Part shown: one piece after another, positions 28,083 through 42,768 of the stretch
Numbering within the stretch: the stretch's first letter is position 1
Layout of the letters: each line of letters opens with the position of its first letter
From: Chloroflexota bacterium
GTDB lineage: Bacteria > Chloroflexota > Anaerolineae > Caldilineales > Caldilineaceae
Direction: 5' to 3'
Length of the DNA: 64,000 nucleotides
Assembly: GCA_016861025.1 (NCBI GenBank)
Contig: BOKO01000001.1
Location: 1-64,000, forward strand
The notes under the pieces: model-generated
The model's input: the letters and a program-made list of their open reading frames with translations, nothing else
The model's database searches: none
Told to the model about the DNA's origin: nothing
Program-made: the position numbers and the translations under genes

Positions 28083-28467
28083 TGTGAAGTAACCTCCTCA
28101 ATTGATTTTCTGGGGAACAACGGTATAGACAACAATACAAACAGGCGACATGCAGAAATCCTGGCGCTTGACCTCCCCCTTCCCTGTTGAACAGCAGGGA
28201 ATATGCAAAGTTATAAGTTGGTTGAAATTGATAACCGGTGAAAAATCGTGCGAACTGCCAACAAGCACCTCAATGCTGTCAATCATCTACGTACTTGTTG
28301 TGTGTTGCAAGAAAAATATACCGCAATCGTTTCGTTTGTGCAAACGGGATTTTTTGCACCTGTACCCTACTCCTTGCAGATTCTGTAGTTGCCTGGCGCC
28401 TGCCTTGATCTATCTGAAAATCTGATTATTATGTGTGGTGATAGTAGTCAACTTTAGAGAGGTAGCC
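28083..28467. promoter_or_regulatory. AT-rich divergent intergenic region
   Basis: 385 bp between the start of the binding-protein gene (minus) and phd (plus), noticeably lower in GC than its surroundings. It holds a short inverted repeat, ttccctg-N8-cagggaa (28180-28201), in the leader of the transporter operon, and a plus-strand promoter (described separately). Short ORFs here have no recognisable features. Confidence 0.5.
28405..28432 (+). promoter_or_regulatory. promoter of phd-vapC
   Basis: TTGATC (28405-28410) and TATTAT (28427-28432) with 16-nt spacing, about 35 nt upstream of the antitoxin ATG. Confidence 0.5.
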
Positions 28468-28743
28468 ATGAATCGAGTAATTTCCGTAACAGAGGCATCG
28501 CGCAATTTCTCTGACGTGATCAACCGCGTCTATTACCAGGGACAGACTTACTTGTTGACGCGTGGAGGGATCGTTGTCGCCCAGTTGACAGGCGCCAACA
28601 AGACTCTTTCAGCCAAAGACTTGCTCAGCCAGTGGGAAAACAGGCCACGGCTGGACCCAGATGATGCAGCACAATGGGAACAAGACCTGGTCGAAACACG
28701 AGCCGCCTTGGCGATGCCGGAGGATACGACGTGGGACTCCTGA
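28468..28743 (+). CDS. Phd/YefM-family antitoxin
   Basis: 91 aa. MNRVISVTEASRNFSDVINRVYYQGQTYLLTRGGIVVAQL is the Phd/YefM DNA-binding fold; the C-terminal half (DDAAQWEQDLVETRAAL) is the toxin-wrapping region. ATG 28468 has GAGAGG upstream; the longer frame from 28435 would begin at or before transcription start. It overlaps the toxin GTG start by 13 bp. It should neutralise the PIN toxin and repress the promoter at 28405-28432. Confidence 0.87.
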   Translation: MNRVISVTEASRNFSDVINRVYYQGQTYLLTRGGIVVAQLTGANKTLSAKDLLSQWENRPRLDPDDAAQWEQDLVETRAALAMPEDTTWDS

Positions 28744-29141
28744 TCGATAGCAGCGTATTGATCGCTGCCGAACGAGGGCGTATCCGTTTGCAAAGTGTGC
28801 TGGCTGGCAACGAGGACGAATCGTTGGCGATCAGTGTGGTCACAGCAAGTGAGTTGTTGCACGGAATCTATCGCGCCAAGACGGTCGAACAGGCAGAGCG
28901 GAGGCGTCAATTTGTCAATTTTGTCTTGGCGCTATTTCCGATCATTCCAATCGATCTAGAAGTTGCCCACCACTACGCTCGCATTTGGGCAGGATTGCAG
29001 ACACGCGGTGAGATGATCGGCCCTCACGATCTGCTGATTGCAGCATCAGCATTAGCATCTGGCTATAAAGTAGTGACATTCAACGTTGACGAGTTCACGC
29101 GCGTGCCAGGTTTGCAGGCGGTAACTCCAATACCTCAGTAA
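28731..29141 (+). CDS. vapC: VapC-like PIN-domain ribonuclease toxin
   Basis: 136 aa from GTG 28731 (GGAGG box 7 nt upstream; ATG-like starts further up are out of the family). The acidic metal site is complete: Asp6 (LLIDSSVLI), Glu41 (ASELLHG), Asp100 (GPHDLLIAASAL) and Asp120 (VTFNVDEF). This is the VapC fold, which cuts RNA, often tRNA or rRNA. The operon overlap with the Phd-type antitoxin is normal for such pairs. Unlike the two hicA genes in this window it is intact. Confidence 0.88.
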   Translation: MGLLIDSSVLIAAERGRIRLQSVLAGNEDESLAISVVTASELLHGIYRAKTVEQAERRRQFVNFVLALFPIIPIDLEVAHHYARIWAGLQTRGEMIGPHDLLIAASALASGYKVVTFNVDEFTRVPGLQAVTPIPQ

Positions 29142-29175
29142 AGCTGATGCCGGGGTGGACACCACGGCATCAGCT
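29142..29175. terminator. hairpin between convergent vapC and aldolase genes
   Basis: A perfect 10-bp stem (agctgatgcc / ggcatcagct) with an inner gtgg-aca-ccac extension starts right at the vapC stop. No strong T-run follows. Its position between two convergent stop codons suggests a bidirectional terminator. Confidence 0.55.
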
Positions 29176-29225
29176 CTCGAATACTTGAACTTTGTTGCGG
29201 TGAGCTGCCCCGCACAATTCCCGTC

Positions 29226-30638
<1,413 letters not shown>

Positions 30639-30676
30639 TTTTGCCTTCCTTTTCAATCGAAACCTACGAATATTTG

Positions 30677-30746
30677 ATCCGCAGATTACGCAGATTGCGC
30701 AGATGAAATTGCTGTTTTCTCTGCGCAATCTGCGTAATCTGCGGAT
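30677..30746. repeat. 27-bp-stem inverted repeat between PFK and aldolase genes
   Basis: Arms 30677-30703 and 30720-30746 are exact reverse complements with a 16-nt loop. Inside each arm the words cgcagatt and gcgcaga recur (cgcagattacgcagattgcg), so the element is built from a short tandem unit. It lies in the 116-nt gap between two co-directional genes. A strong RNA hairpin could stabilise the upstream mRNA or attenuate aldolase expression. I recall similar CGCAGATTACGCAGATT sequences between genes in unrelated bacteria; that memory is unchecked. Confidence 0.8.
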
Positions 30747-30754
30747 AACATTTT

Positions 30755-31915
<1,161 letters not shown>

Positions 31916-32170
31916 GGGTTACTCCTTTTTGAATCAAATCGTTTGAATAAAAGGCGTTCATTGTTGGAACACCCAATCCTCATCGATTTTTCGATGTCGG
32001 CGACCCCTTGCATCTTTGCAACGGTCATTGCCTGGATGTCAATCGAAAGGCGTCGCAACAATGAATCTATTGCCACCGAAATCAATTGATTAGTTTACCA
32101 TCATTTGCGTGTAGACGCCTACCTGCTCACCAGAGCTTTTCTGACAGGGTTTGCGACGGCCAGGCACAGT
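31916..32170. other. intergenic region upstream of PPi-type PFK
   Basis: 255 bp between the glutamate dehydrogenase stop and the phosphofructokinase start. It holds the candidate operator at 31934-31946 and is AT-rich near the start codon, consistent with a promoter. No clear terminator for the upstream gene was seen. Confidence 0.4.
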
Positions 32171-33454
<1,284 letters not shown>

Positions 33455-33623
33455 TCCGATAACTCCTTAGCCGATTGCAGAATTAAATGAGTTAAGAACA
33501 AGCAACAAATATCTTCGGTGTAAGACCGATGTCGGGTTCATTATAGAATGTTAGCGCCGAATTGACAGAGACGCCTGGACAGAAACGCACTGTGACAGAA
33601 ACGCACTGCAATCGCACTGCCAA
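33455..33623. other. intergenic region with short direct repeats
   Basis: gacagaaacgcactg occurs at 33578-33592 and again at 33594-33608, with a diverged third copy at 33564-33577, near the stop of the double-domain phosphofructokinase. No gene seen. Confidence 0.6.
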
Positions 33624-35867
<2,244 letters not shown>

Positions 35868-36293
35868 CGATTTATTTGCTTCCTTTCTATGTCGCCCCTT
35901 CGCCGTTGGGTGATTTTTTTCTTTTTAGTATACCACAGTCGCTGTGTACAAAGTGGTGTCTTGTTAACACTAAAGTATATGTCATTTGTCCTGACGGGAT
36001 CGCCTCCATGCATCTGGCAGGGTGAAAGAAGAGTTATTTCCAGAATAGCGCAAAGCAGGTTATCGACCCTTCGACGTGACGGGACCGCCATGTCACACCG
36101 GTGGCGATGACTTACGACAAACGCCTCCAGACTTCAATTACACCCTTGAAAGAATACCGTACAACTGTTATGGTTGGATTAACAGACATATTGGTAGACA
36201 TAAAATTTTGTGTTTGACGCAGATCCATTTCTCGATTACACTATCATTTCGGGAAAGTGACTTGTATAGCGTTGCAAGATCAGGAAACGACTT
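35868..36293. promoter_or_regulatory. divergent intergenic region
   Basis: 426 bp between the phosphofructokinase (minus) and the MBL gene (plus). Toward the left a minus-strand -10 box TATACT (35927-35932) sits next to a palindrome cacag-tcg-ctgtg (35934-35946), a possible regulator site. Toward the right is the plus promoter given separately. The middle shows nothing coding. Confidence 0.5.
36214..36242 (+). promoter_or_regulatory. sigma-70-type promoter of the MBL-TPR-GT operon
   Basis: TTGACG (36214-36219) and TACACT (36237-36242) at the ideal 17-nt spacing, in an AT-rich stretch about 50 nt before the ATG at 36294. Confidence 0.7.
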
Positions 36294-37250
36294 ATGGCAC
36301 GAAGACGAAGCGCAGTCCGCATTGGCGTCACCGGGCTGGGGCAGCGCGAAGAGCTGGCGCCGGGCGTCTTTATCAACACACACTATCGCGGCTGCACGCC
36401 AGGATTTATCTACACGGAAGAAGGCGTCATTCTCGTCGATGCGCCGCTTATTCCGGCGCAGGCGATCGATTGGCGCGCCCAAATCGCTGACCAATACCCT
36501 GGCGCTCCATTTCTTTATCTGATCAATACTGATCATCACCGCGGCCATGCGCTGGGTAATCAATACTTTATGCCTGTGCGGGTGCTCGCCCACGAACGTG
36601 CGCACAAAGAGATGTCGGGGTACACCGAGAACTTCAAGGATCGTGTGCGCAACAGTTTCAAACGCGAGCCGGAAATTCAGGCGCAACTCAACAACATCAT
36701 CATCATACCGCCGCATCTCACCTTCACACAGCGTGCGACCTTGTTGTATGGCGGACGCCGGGTTGAGTTGATTTTTGTAGGAGGCCACACGCCCGCCACC
36801 AGTATTGTCTGGCTGCCGGAAGAAAAAGTCTGCTTTGTGGGGGATATTGTTTGGGTCGATCAGCATCCGTACATGGCGCAGGGCAATACACAGGAATGGT
36901 TGCGCGCGCTGGAGCTGATCCGGAATATCGGCGCCGATTTTCTTGTGCCTGGTCATGGGCCTGTTGTTGGGCCTGAATCAACCTACCGCGTTGGTGAGTA
37001 TATCGAGTTCATGCGTGGTCGCGTGCGCGACTATTACCGCGCCGGTAAAAACAAGAACGAAACCAAAAGTGGGTTGGTCGGCGAAATGCTGGAATGGTTC
37101 CCTGTGCCACCGGAACGCAAGGCTAAAATCGAGAGCCAGATCAAGTCGGGGTTGAACCGTGTGTTTCGGGAAATTCAGCGCGAGGAGGAGGAGGCTTCCG
37201 GTCGCGTTCCCACGACGCTTGACGATGAGGCCGAGGAGTACGACGACTGA
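36294..37250 (+). CDS. metallo-beta-lactamase-fold hydrolase with altered metal site
   Basis: 318 aa. The fold is clear from GFIYTEEGVILVDAPLI, GGHTPATSIVWLPEEKVCFVGDIVW and the terminal VPGHGPVV. The first metal motif reads NTDHHRGH where the family usually has THxHxDH, so the first His is Asp and the motif Asp is Gly. One of the two zinc sites may be lost or altered. The C-terminal 60 residues are a charged helical tail. AGGAAA precedes the ATG. It leads a plus-strand operon; the next gene starts 3 nt after its stop. Substrate unknown. Confidence 0.82.
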   Translation: MARRRSAVRIGVTGLGQREELAPGVFINTHYRGCTPGFIYTEEGVILVDAPLIPAQAIDWRAQIADQYPGAPFLYLINTDHHRGHALGNQYFMPVRVLAHERAHKEMSGYTENFKDRVRNSFKREPEIQAQLNNIIIIPPHLTFTQRATLLYGGRRVELIFVGGHTPATSIVWLPEEKVCFVGDIVWVDQHPYMAQGNTQEWLRALELIRNIGADFLVPGHGPVVGPESTYRVGEYIEFMRGRVRDYYRAGKNKNETKSGLVGEMLEWFPVPPERKAKIESQIKSGLNRVFREIQREEEEASGRVPTTLDDEAEEYDD

Positions 37251-37253
37251 TCT

Positions 37254-38282
37254 ATGGCTCACGCTGTCGAAACCCGTATCAACACGCCAAGCGCCGAACT
37301 GCGCGATCTGCTGGACAAGGCGGAGCGTCAACTGCCAACGCTTGACAGCGCTTCCCTCGGCGGCTATTTGCAGCGCCTTGACCGCATCGACGCGCTATTT
37401 GCGCAAATAGAGGTCGATCACGCCGAGCGAAACTCTGACGCCGATCAAGCGCTGCGTTCTGAACTGGTGCGTTGGCATGATCTGCAGCGTCAACTTCAAC
37501 GGCGCAGTCGTCGGCTTGTCCGTCTTGCGGCGGCGAGCGGCGGCTTTGCGGCTCTGCGCAGCCAGTATGCAAGCGGTGAGGGAATGTGGTGGCGCCTTGA
37601 CGAGCTGGTTGCGGCGCAGCGTCGCACTCAACTGAAACGACTTCTGCAGACACTGGCGGTCGTCATTGTGTTGGGCGTTGTCGGCGTCTTTGCCTACCAG
37701 ACCTGGTTTGCGCCCGATCCGGAGACGATTGCGCTGGTCAGCTCGTTGAACGCCATTGAGCGCCATGTCGATGCACAGGAGTGGACGCTGGCGCTTGATG
37801 AGGCGGAAAATGCGCTCAGCTCCCTGGGTGAAAGTGCAGAGCTATTGACGTGGGCGGCTGTGATCGCGGAGCGATTGGGTGACGAAACAATGGCGGCGCG
37901 CTACCGAGAACAGGCGTTAACCTTTTTTGGCGACCGTCGGCTTCAATTCTATATTTTGCTTGGCACCGATCGTTTTCGCGCTGGCGACCTGGCTGGCGCT
38001 GATGAAGCCGCCGAAGCGGCGCTGACGCTTGATCCTGACGAGCCGCAAGTTTATTTTCTGCTTGGCAATATCGCCGAAGCACGCGGCGACGTAAATGCAG
38101 CGCTTGACGCCTTTGATCGCGCCGCCACGCTGGCTGAAGCAGACAATCCTCAACTTGCTGTGGTCAGCAAGATGCGCTACGGCTTCCTGCTTCAGCAGCT
38201 CCAGGCTATCCCGAATCCGGCGGGAGCGTCCACTGCACCCGAAGACGACGCGTCGAACGCAACGCCGCCCGCCACTCCATAG
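37254..38282 (+). CDS. TPR-containing single-span membrane protein
   Basis: 342 aa. The N-terminal 120 residues are charged and helical (cytoplasmic, coiled-coil-like). One membrane helix follows (LLQTLAVVIVLGVVGVFAYQTWF, about 127-149). The C-terminal part has at least three tetratricopeptide-like repeats (DAQEWTLALDEAENALSSLG, FRAGDLAGADEAAEAALTLDPDEP, EARGDVNAALDAFDRAATL), probably external. TPRs serve as protein docking surfaces, so it may hold together the membrane glycosyltransferase-like neighbour and its partners. It is 3 nt after the MBL gene and 6 nt before the next. Confidence 0.78.
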   Translation: MAHAVETRINTPSAELRDLLDKAERQLPTLDSASLGGYLQRLDRIDALFAQIEVDHAERNSDADQALRSELVRWHDLQRQLQRRSRRLVRLAAASGGFAALRSQYASGEGMWWRLDELVAAQRRTQLKRLLQTLAVVIVLGVVGVFAYQTWFAPDPETIALVSSLNAIERHVDAQEWTLALDEAENALSSLGESAELLTWAAVIAERLGDETMAARYREQALTFFGDRRLQFYILLGTDRFRAGDLAGADEAAEAALTLDPDEPQVYFLLGNIAEARGDVNAALDAFDRAATLAEADNPQLAVVSKMRYGFLLQQLQAIPNPAGASTAPEDDASNATPPATP

Positions 38283-38288
38283 CCGCCA

Positions 38289-41138
38289 ATGCGTCACGCA
38301 ATTCGACAACGGGCAGGTGCAGTGCAGTGGCTGACCGTCTTAGGCCTTTACAGCCTGCTGGCCCTTCTTCTCACCTGGCCCCTGGCCGCCCATTTCACCA
38401 CCCACACCACGGGCGACGGCATCGATGACCCGGCGCTGGCGTGGAACCTCTGGTGGATCAAAGAACGGTTGGTGACGCAAGCCAACTTTGACATCTTCCA
38501 CGTCGATTGGATGTTCCATCCGATTCAGATCAACCTGGCGTTTTACACGCTGACCCCGCTGAATGGATTGCTCAGCACGCCGTTGCAGTTCGGCGCGTCG
38601 CTGATCGTCGCCAATAATCTGCTCCTGCTTGCGTCGTTTGTGTTGAGTGCATTTGGCGCATATCTGCTCGTGCTCGATCAGCGCCGGTGGGCGATGAGTG
38701 CATCGCATCTGCCCAATAGCTGCACGCTATGGAAGTTGAGCGCGCTGCTTGCTGGCGTCATCTACGCCTTTGCCTCCTCGAAACTTTTTTACGCCAGCCT
38801 CGGTCAATTTAATATTGCCAGCAGCCAATGGATTCCTTTTGCCATGCTCTATTTGCTGCGAATGGCGCGCCCTCGCCAGGTGGGAGAAACGGATGCTCGG
38901 GAGCGATGGAGCCGTATCCGCAGCGCGGCATTTGCCGCATTGTTTTTTGGCTTTCAGCTCTATGCCGAGCTGACTTACGCCTCCTTTCTGCTGGTGTTTG
39001 CTGCGATTTTGTTCCTCTGGCAAATCATGTTTGATCGGCGACGCTCACCGGCTGCATGGTTTGCTTTGCTGTCGCCCTATCTGGTTTTTGGTGTTTTCAT
39101 AGCGATGTGGATGACGCCAATTCTTTGGGCGATGACGCCCGATATGCTCGCCGAGGGCGATTTTTTTGCCAGCGGCGGTGGCTTTGCAGACATCTTTAGC
39201 GCCGACCTGATGGGTTACTTGTTCCCCACGCTCCTGCATCCACTGTGGGGTGACTTTGCGGCGACGCTGCCCTTCCCGAATGACAAAGGACAACATATTT
39301 TTCTTGGTTATACGGTGATGCTGTTGAGCGGTCTTGGCTTGTGGTTTCTGGCGAGCCGTCGCGACACGCGCCTCCTTGCCTGGCTGTGGGGTGTTTTGTT
39401 TTTGATTTTCTTCTTGTTGACGCTTGGTCCAACCGTGCGCTGGGGCGGTGTGGATACAGGAGCGCCGGCGCCCTTTGCCCTGATCAGCCAGTTGCCATTC
39501 TTCAGCGGCAACCGTTACCCAAGCCGCTACAGCGTCATGCTCATGGCGATCGCTGCCCTTTTGAGCGGCTTTGGCCTTATGTGGCTGCTTTCCAGGTTCA
39601 ACGCAGGCGTCGGGCCGCGTAGTGCAACGCCCGGTGCACGTTTGCCACATACGGCAGGTCTGTTTGTATTTGCAACAACGATTGCTGCGCTTGTGATCGT
39701 CGAACACATTTCGACGCCGCTGCCGCTCAACGACTTGCGCATTCCGCCAATCTACCAGCGGCTGGCGCAGGAGCCGGACGATTTTGCGATCATGGAATTA
39801 CCAACCGGCTGGCGCAACGGTGCACGCGTAATGGGGCGCTCCGACGTGTTGATCATGATGCAGCAGTGGTGGCAAACCGATCACGGCAAGCGCCGGTTAG
39901 GCGGCAACACCAGCCGCAATCCTGTCGCCAAGTTTCAGTATTTCACCGAGGCGCCTCTTCTCGGCGAACTGATCGCGCTGATGAACGCCGACCGACAGCA
40001 TATCGGTGCATACATCGACGCCAACTACGCCAGTATGGTTGCAGCCTATCGTCCGCGCGCCGCGCAGATTTTGCGTGATCTTGGCATTCGTTCCGTGCTT
40101 CTTCACGAAGACAAAGCAACGCCACAGTTGCAACGGTTTGTGCGAGATATATTGCCGTTGGTCGAAGTCGACCGCTGGCAGGGCGACGATTGGATGGGGG
40201 CGCCGGCGTCGATTGTGCGCTACACGCTTGCTGGCGAAGCAAACACTGCGTCCACCCCACCACCGCGCACAATCTCATTGACCGACGAAGATGCATCACT
40301 CTATCTTGGCGAGGGATGGGCGCCGATGCCGACCGGTGACGGCGTCCGCTACGCCACGCGGCGCAACCCGGTGTTGCTTCTCACTCTGCCGGCAACCTGC
40401 GCCCAGATTGATGTTGATTGGACTGGGCCAGCGCACGCGGTGGGGGTTCGCGTCAACGGTCAGTCGCTTGCTGTACAATCGGCTGCCCCTGATCGTTTGA
40501 CGGCACTGCTTCCGGCAGGCGTCGCTGATCAGCCGGTCGACCGTATTGAGCTGCGTTTTGAAGGCGATTCGCTGCCTGGAGGAGAGGTGATGATGGCGCC
40601 CAATGGACGCGGCTGGTCTGTGGGGGCAACCGGGGCCACACTTCCGGGCGCCAGCTGGCTCGTCGTGCGCAGCGCTGGCGAAGAAGTGGGCGATTTTGCC
40701 AAGATCGTGATTGAAGGTCGCGATGTCGCGCGCAACGAGCGCGGCTACAATCTCGTTGCGCTGGATAATCAAGGAAGTGTGCTCGACAGTGCAGCTTTTG
40801 ACACCTCGGGCGACAGCAAGGCGTCGGACGCGTTGGCAGCGTGGATCGATCGCTGGCCCCCTGGTTCGATCATCGTCGGCGCAGTCAACGATGAAGCCAG
40901 CCTGCAGTTAACTCAGGCGGCGGTCAATGCACTGCACAGCCTCGGCGTCGCTATAGACCTGCGCGACCATTTTCGTTGGAGTCACGCATTTATCGGTGCA
41001 ATCGGCGCGCGTCCTGGTGAAGCCATTGAAGCATCTACGCTGATCCGTCCGGCGACCGTTGCGCTTGGCGCGCCTATCGACGGCGAGAAGGTCTTTGGTG
41101 GGCTAAGGGCAATATCGATTGCGCCCTGCACACGGTAA
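38289..41138 (+). CDS. GT-C-like polytopic membrane protein with C-terminal ILEI/FAM3-like domain
   Basis: 949 aa. About eleven membrane helices to about residue 475, with the first loop HTTGDGIDDPALAWNLWW carrying acidic residues as in GT-C/YfhO-like enzymes. An external region follows. The last 140 residues (from about 805) match the interleukin-like EMT inducer (ILEI/FAM3) domain: RGYNLVALDNQGSVLDSAAFDT, PPGSIIVGAVNDEASLQLTQAAVNALHSLG and HFRWSHAFIGAIGA. In animals this fold is in secreted FAM3 proteins and in enzymes of O-mannosyl glycan synthesis (recalled). It probably recognises or modifies surface glycans. 6 nt after the TPR gene. Confidence 0.8.
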   Translation: MRHAIRQRAGAVQWLTVLGLYSLLALLLTWPLAAHFTTHTTGDGIDDPALAWNLWWIKERLVTQANFDIFHVDWMFHPIQINLAFYTLTPLNGLLSTPLQFGASLIVANNLLLLASFVLSAFGAYLLVLDQRRWAMSASHLPNSCTLWKLSALLAGVIYAFASSKLFYASLGQFNIASSQWIPFAMLYLLRMARPRQVGETDARERWSRIRSAAFAALFFGFQLYAELTYASFLLVFAAILFLWQIMFDRRRSPAAWFALLSPYLVFGVFIAMWMTPILWAMTPDMLAEGDFFASGGGFADIFSADLMGYLFPTLLHPLWGDFAATLPFPNDKGQHIFLGYTVMLLSGLGLWFLASRRDTRLLAWLWGVLFLIFFLLTLGPTVRWGGVDTGAPAPFALISQLPFFSGNRYPSRYSVMLMAIAALLSGFGLMWLLSRFNAGVGPRSATPGARLPHTAGLFVFATTIAALVIVEHISTPLPLNDLRIPPIYQRLAQEPDDFAIMELPTGWRNGARVMGRSDVLIMMQQWWQTDHGKRRLGGNTSRNPVAKFQYFTEAPLLGELIALMNADRQHIGAYIDANYASMVAAYRPRAAQILRDLGIRSVLLHEDKATPQLQRFVRDILPLVEVDRWQGDDWMGAPASIVRYTLAGEANTASTPPPRTISLTDEDASLYLGEGWAPMPTGDGVRYATRRNPVLLLTLPATCAQIDVDWTGPAHAVGVRVNGQSLAVQSAAPDRLTALLPAGVADQPVDRIELRFEGDSLPGGEVMMAPNGRGWSVGATGATLPGASWLVVRSAGEEVGDFAKIVIEGRDVARNERGYNLVALDNQGSVLDSAAFDTSGDSKASDALAAWIDRWPPGSIIVGAVNDEASLQLTQAAVNALHSLGVAIDLRDHFRWSHAFIGAIGARPGEAIEASTLIRPATVALGAPIDGEKVFGGLRAISIAPCTR

Positions 41139-41209
41139 TATTTCTGCAGTGTTTCTACATTGCGCCTGTCACGTACAGCGAGCGGCGGAATAAATGAAGG
41201 AGTATCGTC

Positions 41210-42232
41210 ATGCAACAAAGAGAGATAGCGCCTATCCGGATCGCAGTTGTCGGTTATGGTTATTGGGGACCAAACCTGGCGCGCAATTTTCACCAACTTC
41301 AAGGCGCGGAGCTGGCGTACGTCGTGGATCAGAATGCCGATGCGCGCGCCAGAGCGCATCGGCTCTACGGTTGCAAGACCGCAGAACGACTCGATGACAT
41401 TCTCACCGATCCATTATTGGACGCTGTCGTCATTGCAACGCCCGCGCGCACCCATTACACACTGGCGCGGATGGCGCTGGACGCTGGAAAACATCTATTT
41501 GTGGAGAAACCGCTCACGATGGATGTCAGCGAGGGCGAACAGTTGGTCGCTCATGCCCATCAATCCGGTTTGACGCTTATGGTCGGGCATGTGTTTGAGT
41601 ACAATCCCGCAGTCGCCTACATCAAACAGATGATCGACGGCGGTGATCTTGGCGATCTGTTCTACCTCTACAGCCGGCGCGTCAACCTCGGACGGTTGCA
41701 AAGCGATGTCAACGCTCTTTGGAGTATTGCGCCACATGACATCTCGATTGCATTGCATCTGCTCGGACAAATGCCGGAGGCGGTGCGCTGCCAGGGCGCA
41801 AGCTGTCTAAACGGCATTGTGGAAGACGTGGTGTTTCTGACCATGTTTTTTCCAAACAATGTTCTGTGTCATGTCCACGCCAGTTGGCTTGATCCAAGCA
41901 AGACGCGCGAGATGACTGTCGTCGGCAGCCAGAAGATGGTGGTGTATGATGATGTCAGCGCCGAGGGCAAGGTGCGCGTTTACGACAAGGGAGCCTTTCG
42001 TAAGGGCGATGTCACCTATGGCGACTTTCAATACAAACTACATAGCGGCGACATCCTCATTCCCCGGCTGGACATGCGCGAGCCGCTCCAGATTGAGTGC
42101 GCCCATTTCGTTGAATGTATCAGGACAGGAAATACGCCTCTGACCGACGGCGAGAATGGCTTGCGCGTGCTGAAGGTGTTGGCTGCCGGCGAACGCAGCC
42201 TGCGCAACGATGGCGAGAAAGTCTCATTGTAA
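41210..42232 (+). CDS. Gfo/Idh/MocA oxidoreductase, WlbA/WbpB-like
   Basis: 340 aa. IAVVGYGYWGPNLARNF is the nucleotide-binding loop with the GYWGPN signature common to UDP-N-acetylglucosaminuronate 3-dehydrogenases, and VEKPLTMD is the EKP motif. SIAPHDISIALHLLG holds the conserved active-site His-Asp. GAAGGAG precedes the ATG. The matching DegT aminotransferase and a GT2 gene lie 6 kb downstream on the same strand, which fits a diamino-sugar-acid pathway for surface polysaccharide; this link is inference. The two genes are not in one operon. Confidence 0.88.
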   Translation: MQQREIAPIRIAVVGYGYWGPNLARNFHQLQGAELAYVVDQNADARARAHRLYGCKTAERLDDILTDPLLDAVVIATPARTHYTLARMALDAGKHLFVEKPLTMDVSEGEQLVAHAHQSGLTLMVGHVFEYNPAVAYIKQMIDGGDLGDLFYLYSRRVNLGRLQSDVNALWSIAPHDISIALHLLGQMPEAVRCQGASCLNGIVEDVVFLTMFFPNNVLCHVHASWLDPSKTREMTVVGSQKMVVYDDVSAEGKVRVYDKGAFRKGDVTYGDFQYKLHSGDILIPRLDMREPLQIECAHFVECIRTGNTPLTDGENGLRVLKVLAAGERSLRNDGEKVSL

Positions 42233-42402
42233 ACGTTGATCTCGTTGACGACAGCCCTCTCACGCGGCAGACTGCCTGTCAGAACTGGTGAATCGATAAC
42301 CGGGGTAACGCGCCAGACCTCGTGTTATCATTTGTCCATGCTCCGCCAGACAGTCTGCTCATACGCTCGCGTGATGCTTGAGTCGCCTCTGTGAAATTTG
42401 CT

Positions 42403-42768
42403 TTATCCACCTCGATACGGTCGATAGGTTGGGATCAGCAGCGATTGCCCAACGTACACCGTGTAGCCGTAGCGATTGCACGTAGCGATGCGATACGCAG
42501 TCGTGCCATAAGCTGCAGCTATCGAATAGATCGTCTGACCAGGGCGAACGATGTGGTAGACGCCGTAACATGCAGCTTGGGCAACTGGCCCCTGTGCATC
42601 GCCCGCAGTGAGTTCACCACCTGGCCTATGCAACAGAGATGGATCGAAAACAATAACGGCGGTCAAAAACAGAACAAATAGATAATTGAATAATTGCAAC
42701 GTTGACCGACGATTGCGCCGCCAACTGCTTGGCGGTCGAGCAAATGCATGAAAATTCTGGGTGTTCAT
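42403..42768 (-). CDS. LysM-domain membrane-anchored protein
   Basis: 121 aa. A basic N-terminus is followed by one hydrophobic segment (LFNYLFVLFLTAVIVFDPSLL, about 27-47), then a spacer and one LysM domain (YHIVRPGQTIYSIAAAYGTTAYRIATCNRY...VYVGQSLLIP). LysM binds N-acetylglucosamine-containing glycans such as peptidoglycan. The start has a GGAG box. A small GC hairpin (aggcgc-aag-gcgcct, 42821-42835) lies in its leader. It is divergent from the sensor-ATPase gene. Confidence 0.85.
   Translation of the reverse strand: MNTQNFHAFARPPSSWRRNRRSTLQLFNYLFVLFLTAVIVFDPSLLHRPGGELTAGDAQGPVAQAACYGVYHIVRPGQTIYSIAAAYGTTAYRIATCNRYGYTVYVGQSLLIPTYRPYRGG

Noticed and set aside
28150..28425. 91-codon Cys-rich ORF in the transporter/phd intergenic region
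   Set aside because: No ribosome site, lies over promoter and leader sequence, no family look.
42274..42360. gcagactg / cagtctgc long-range inverted repeat after the WlbA-like gene, considered as terminator
   Set aside because: Arms are only 8 nt and about 70 nt apart, with no T-run; not convincing.
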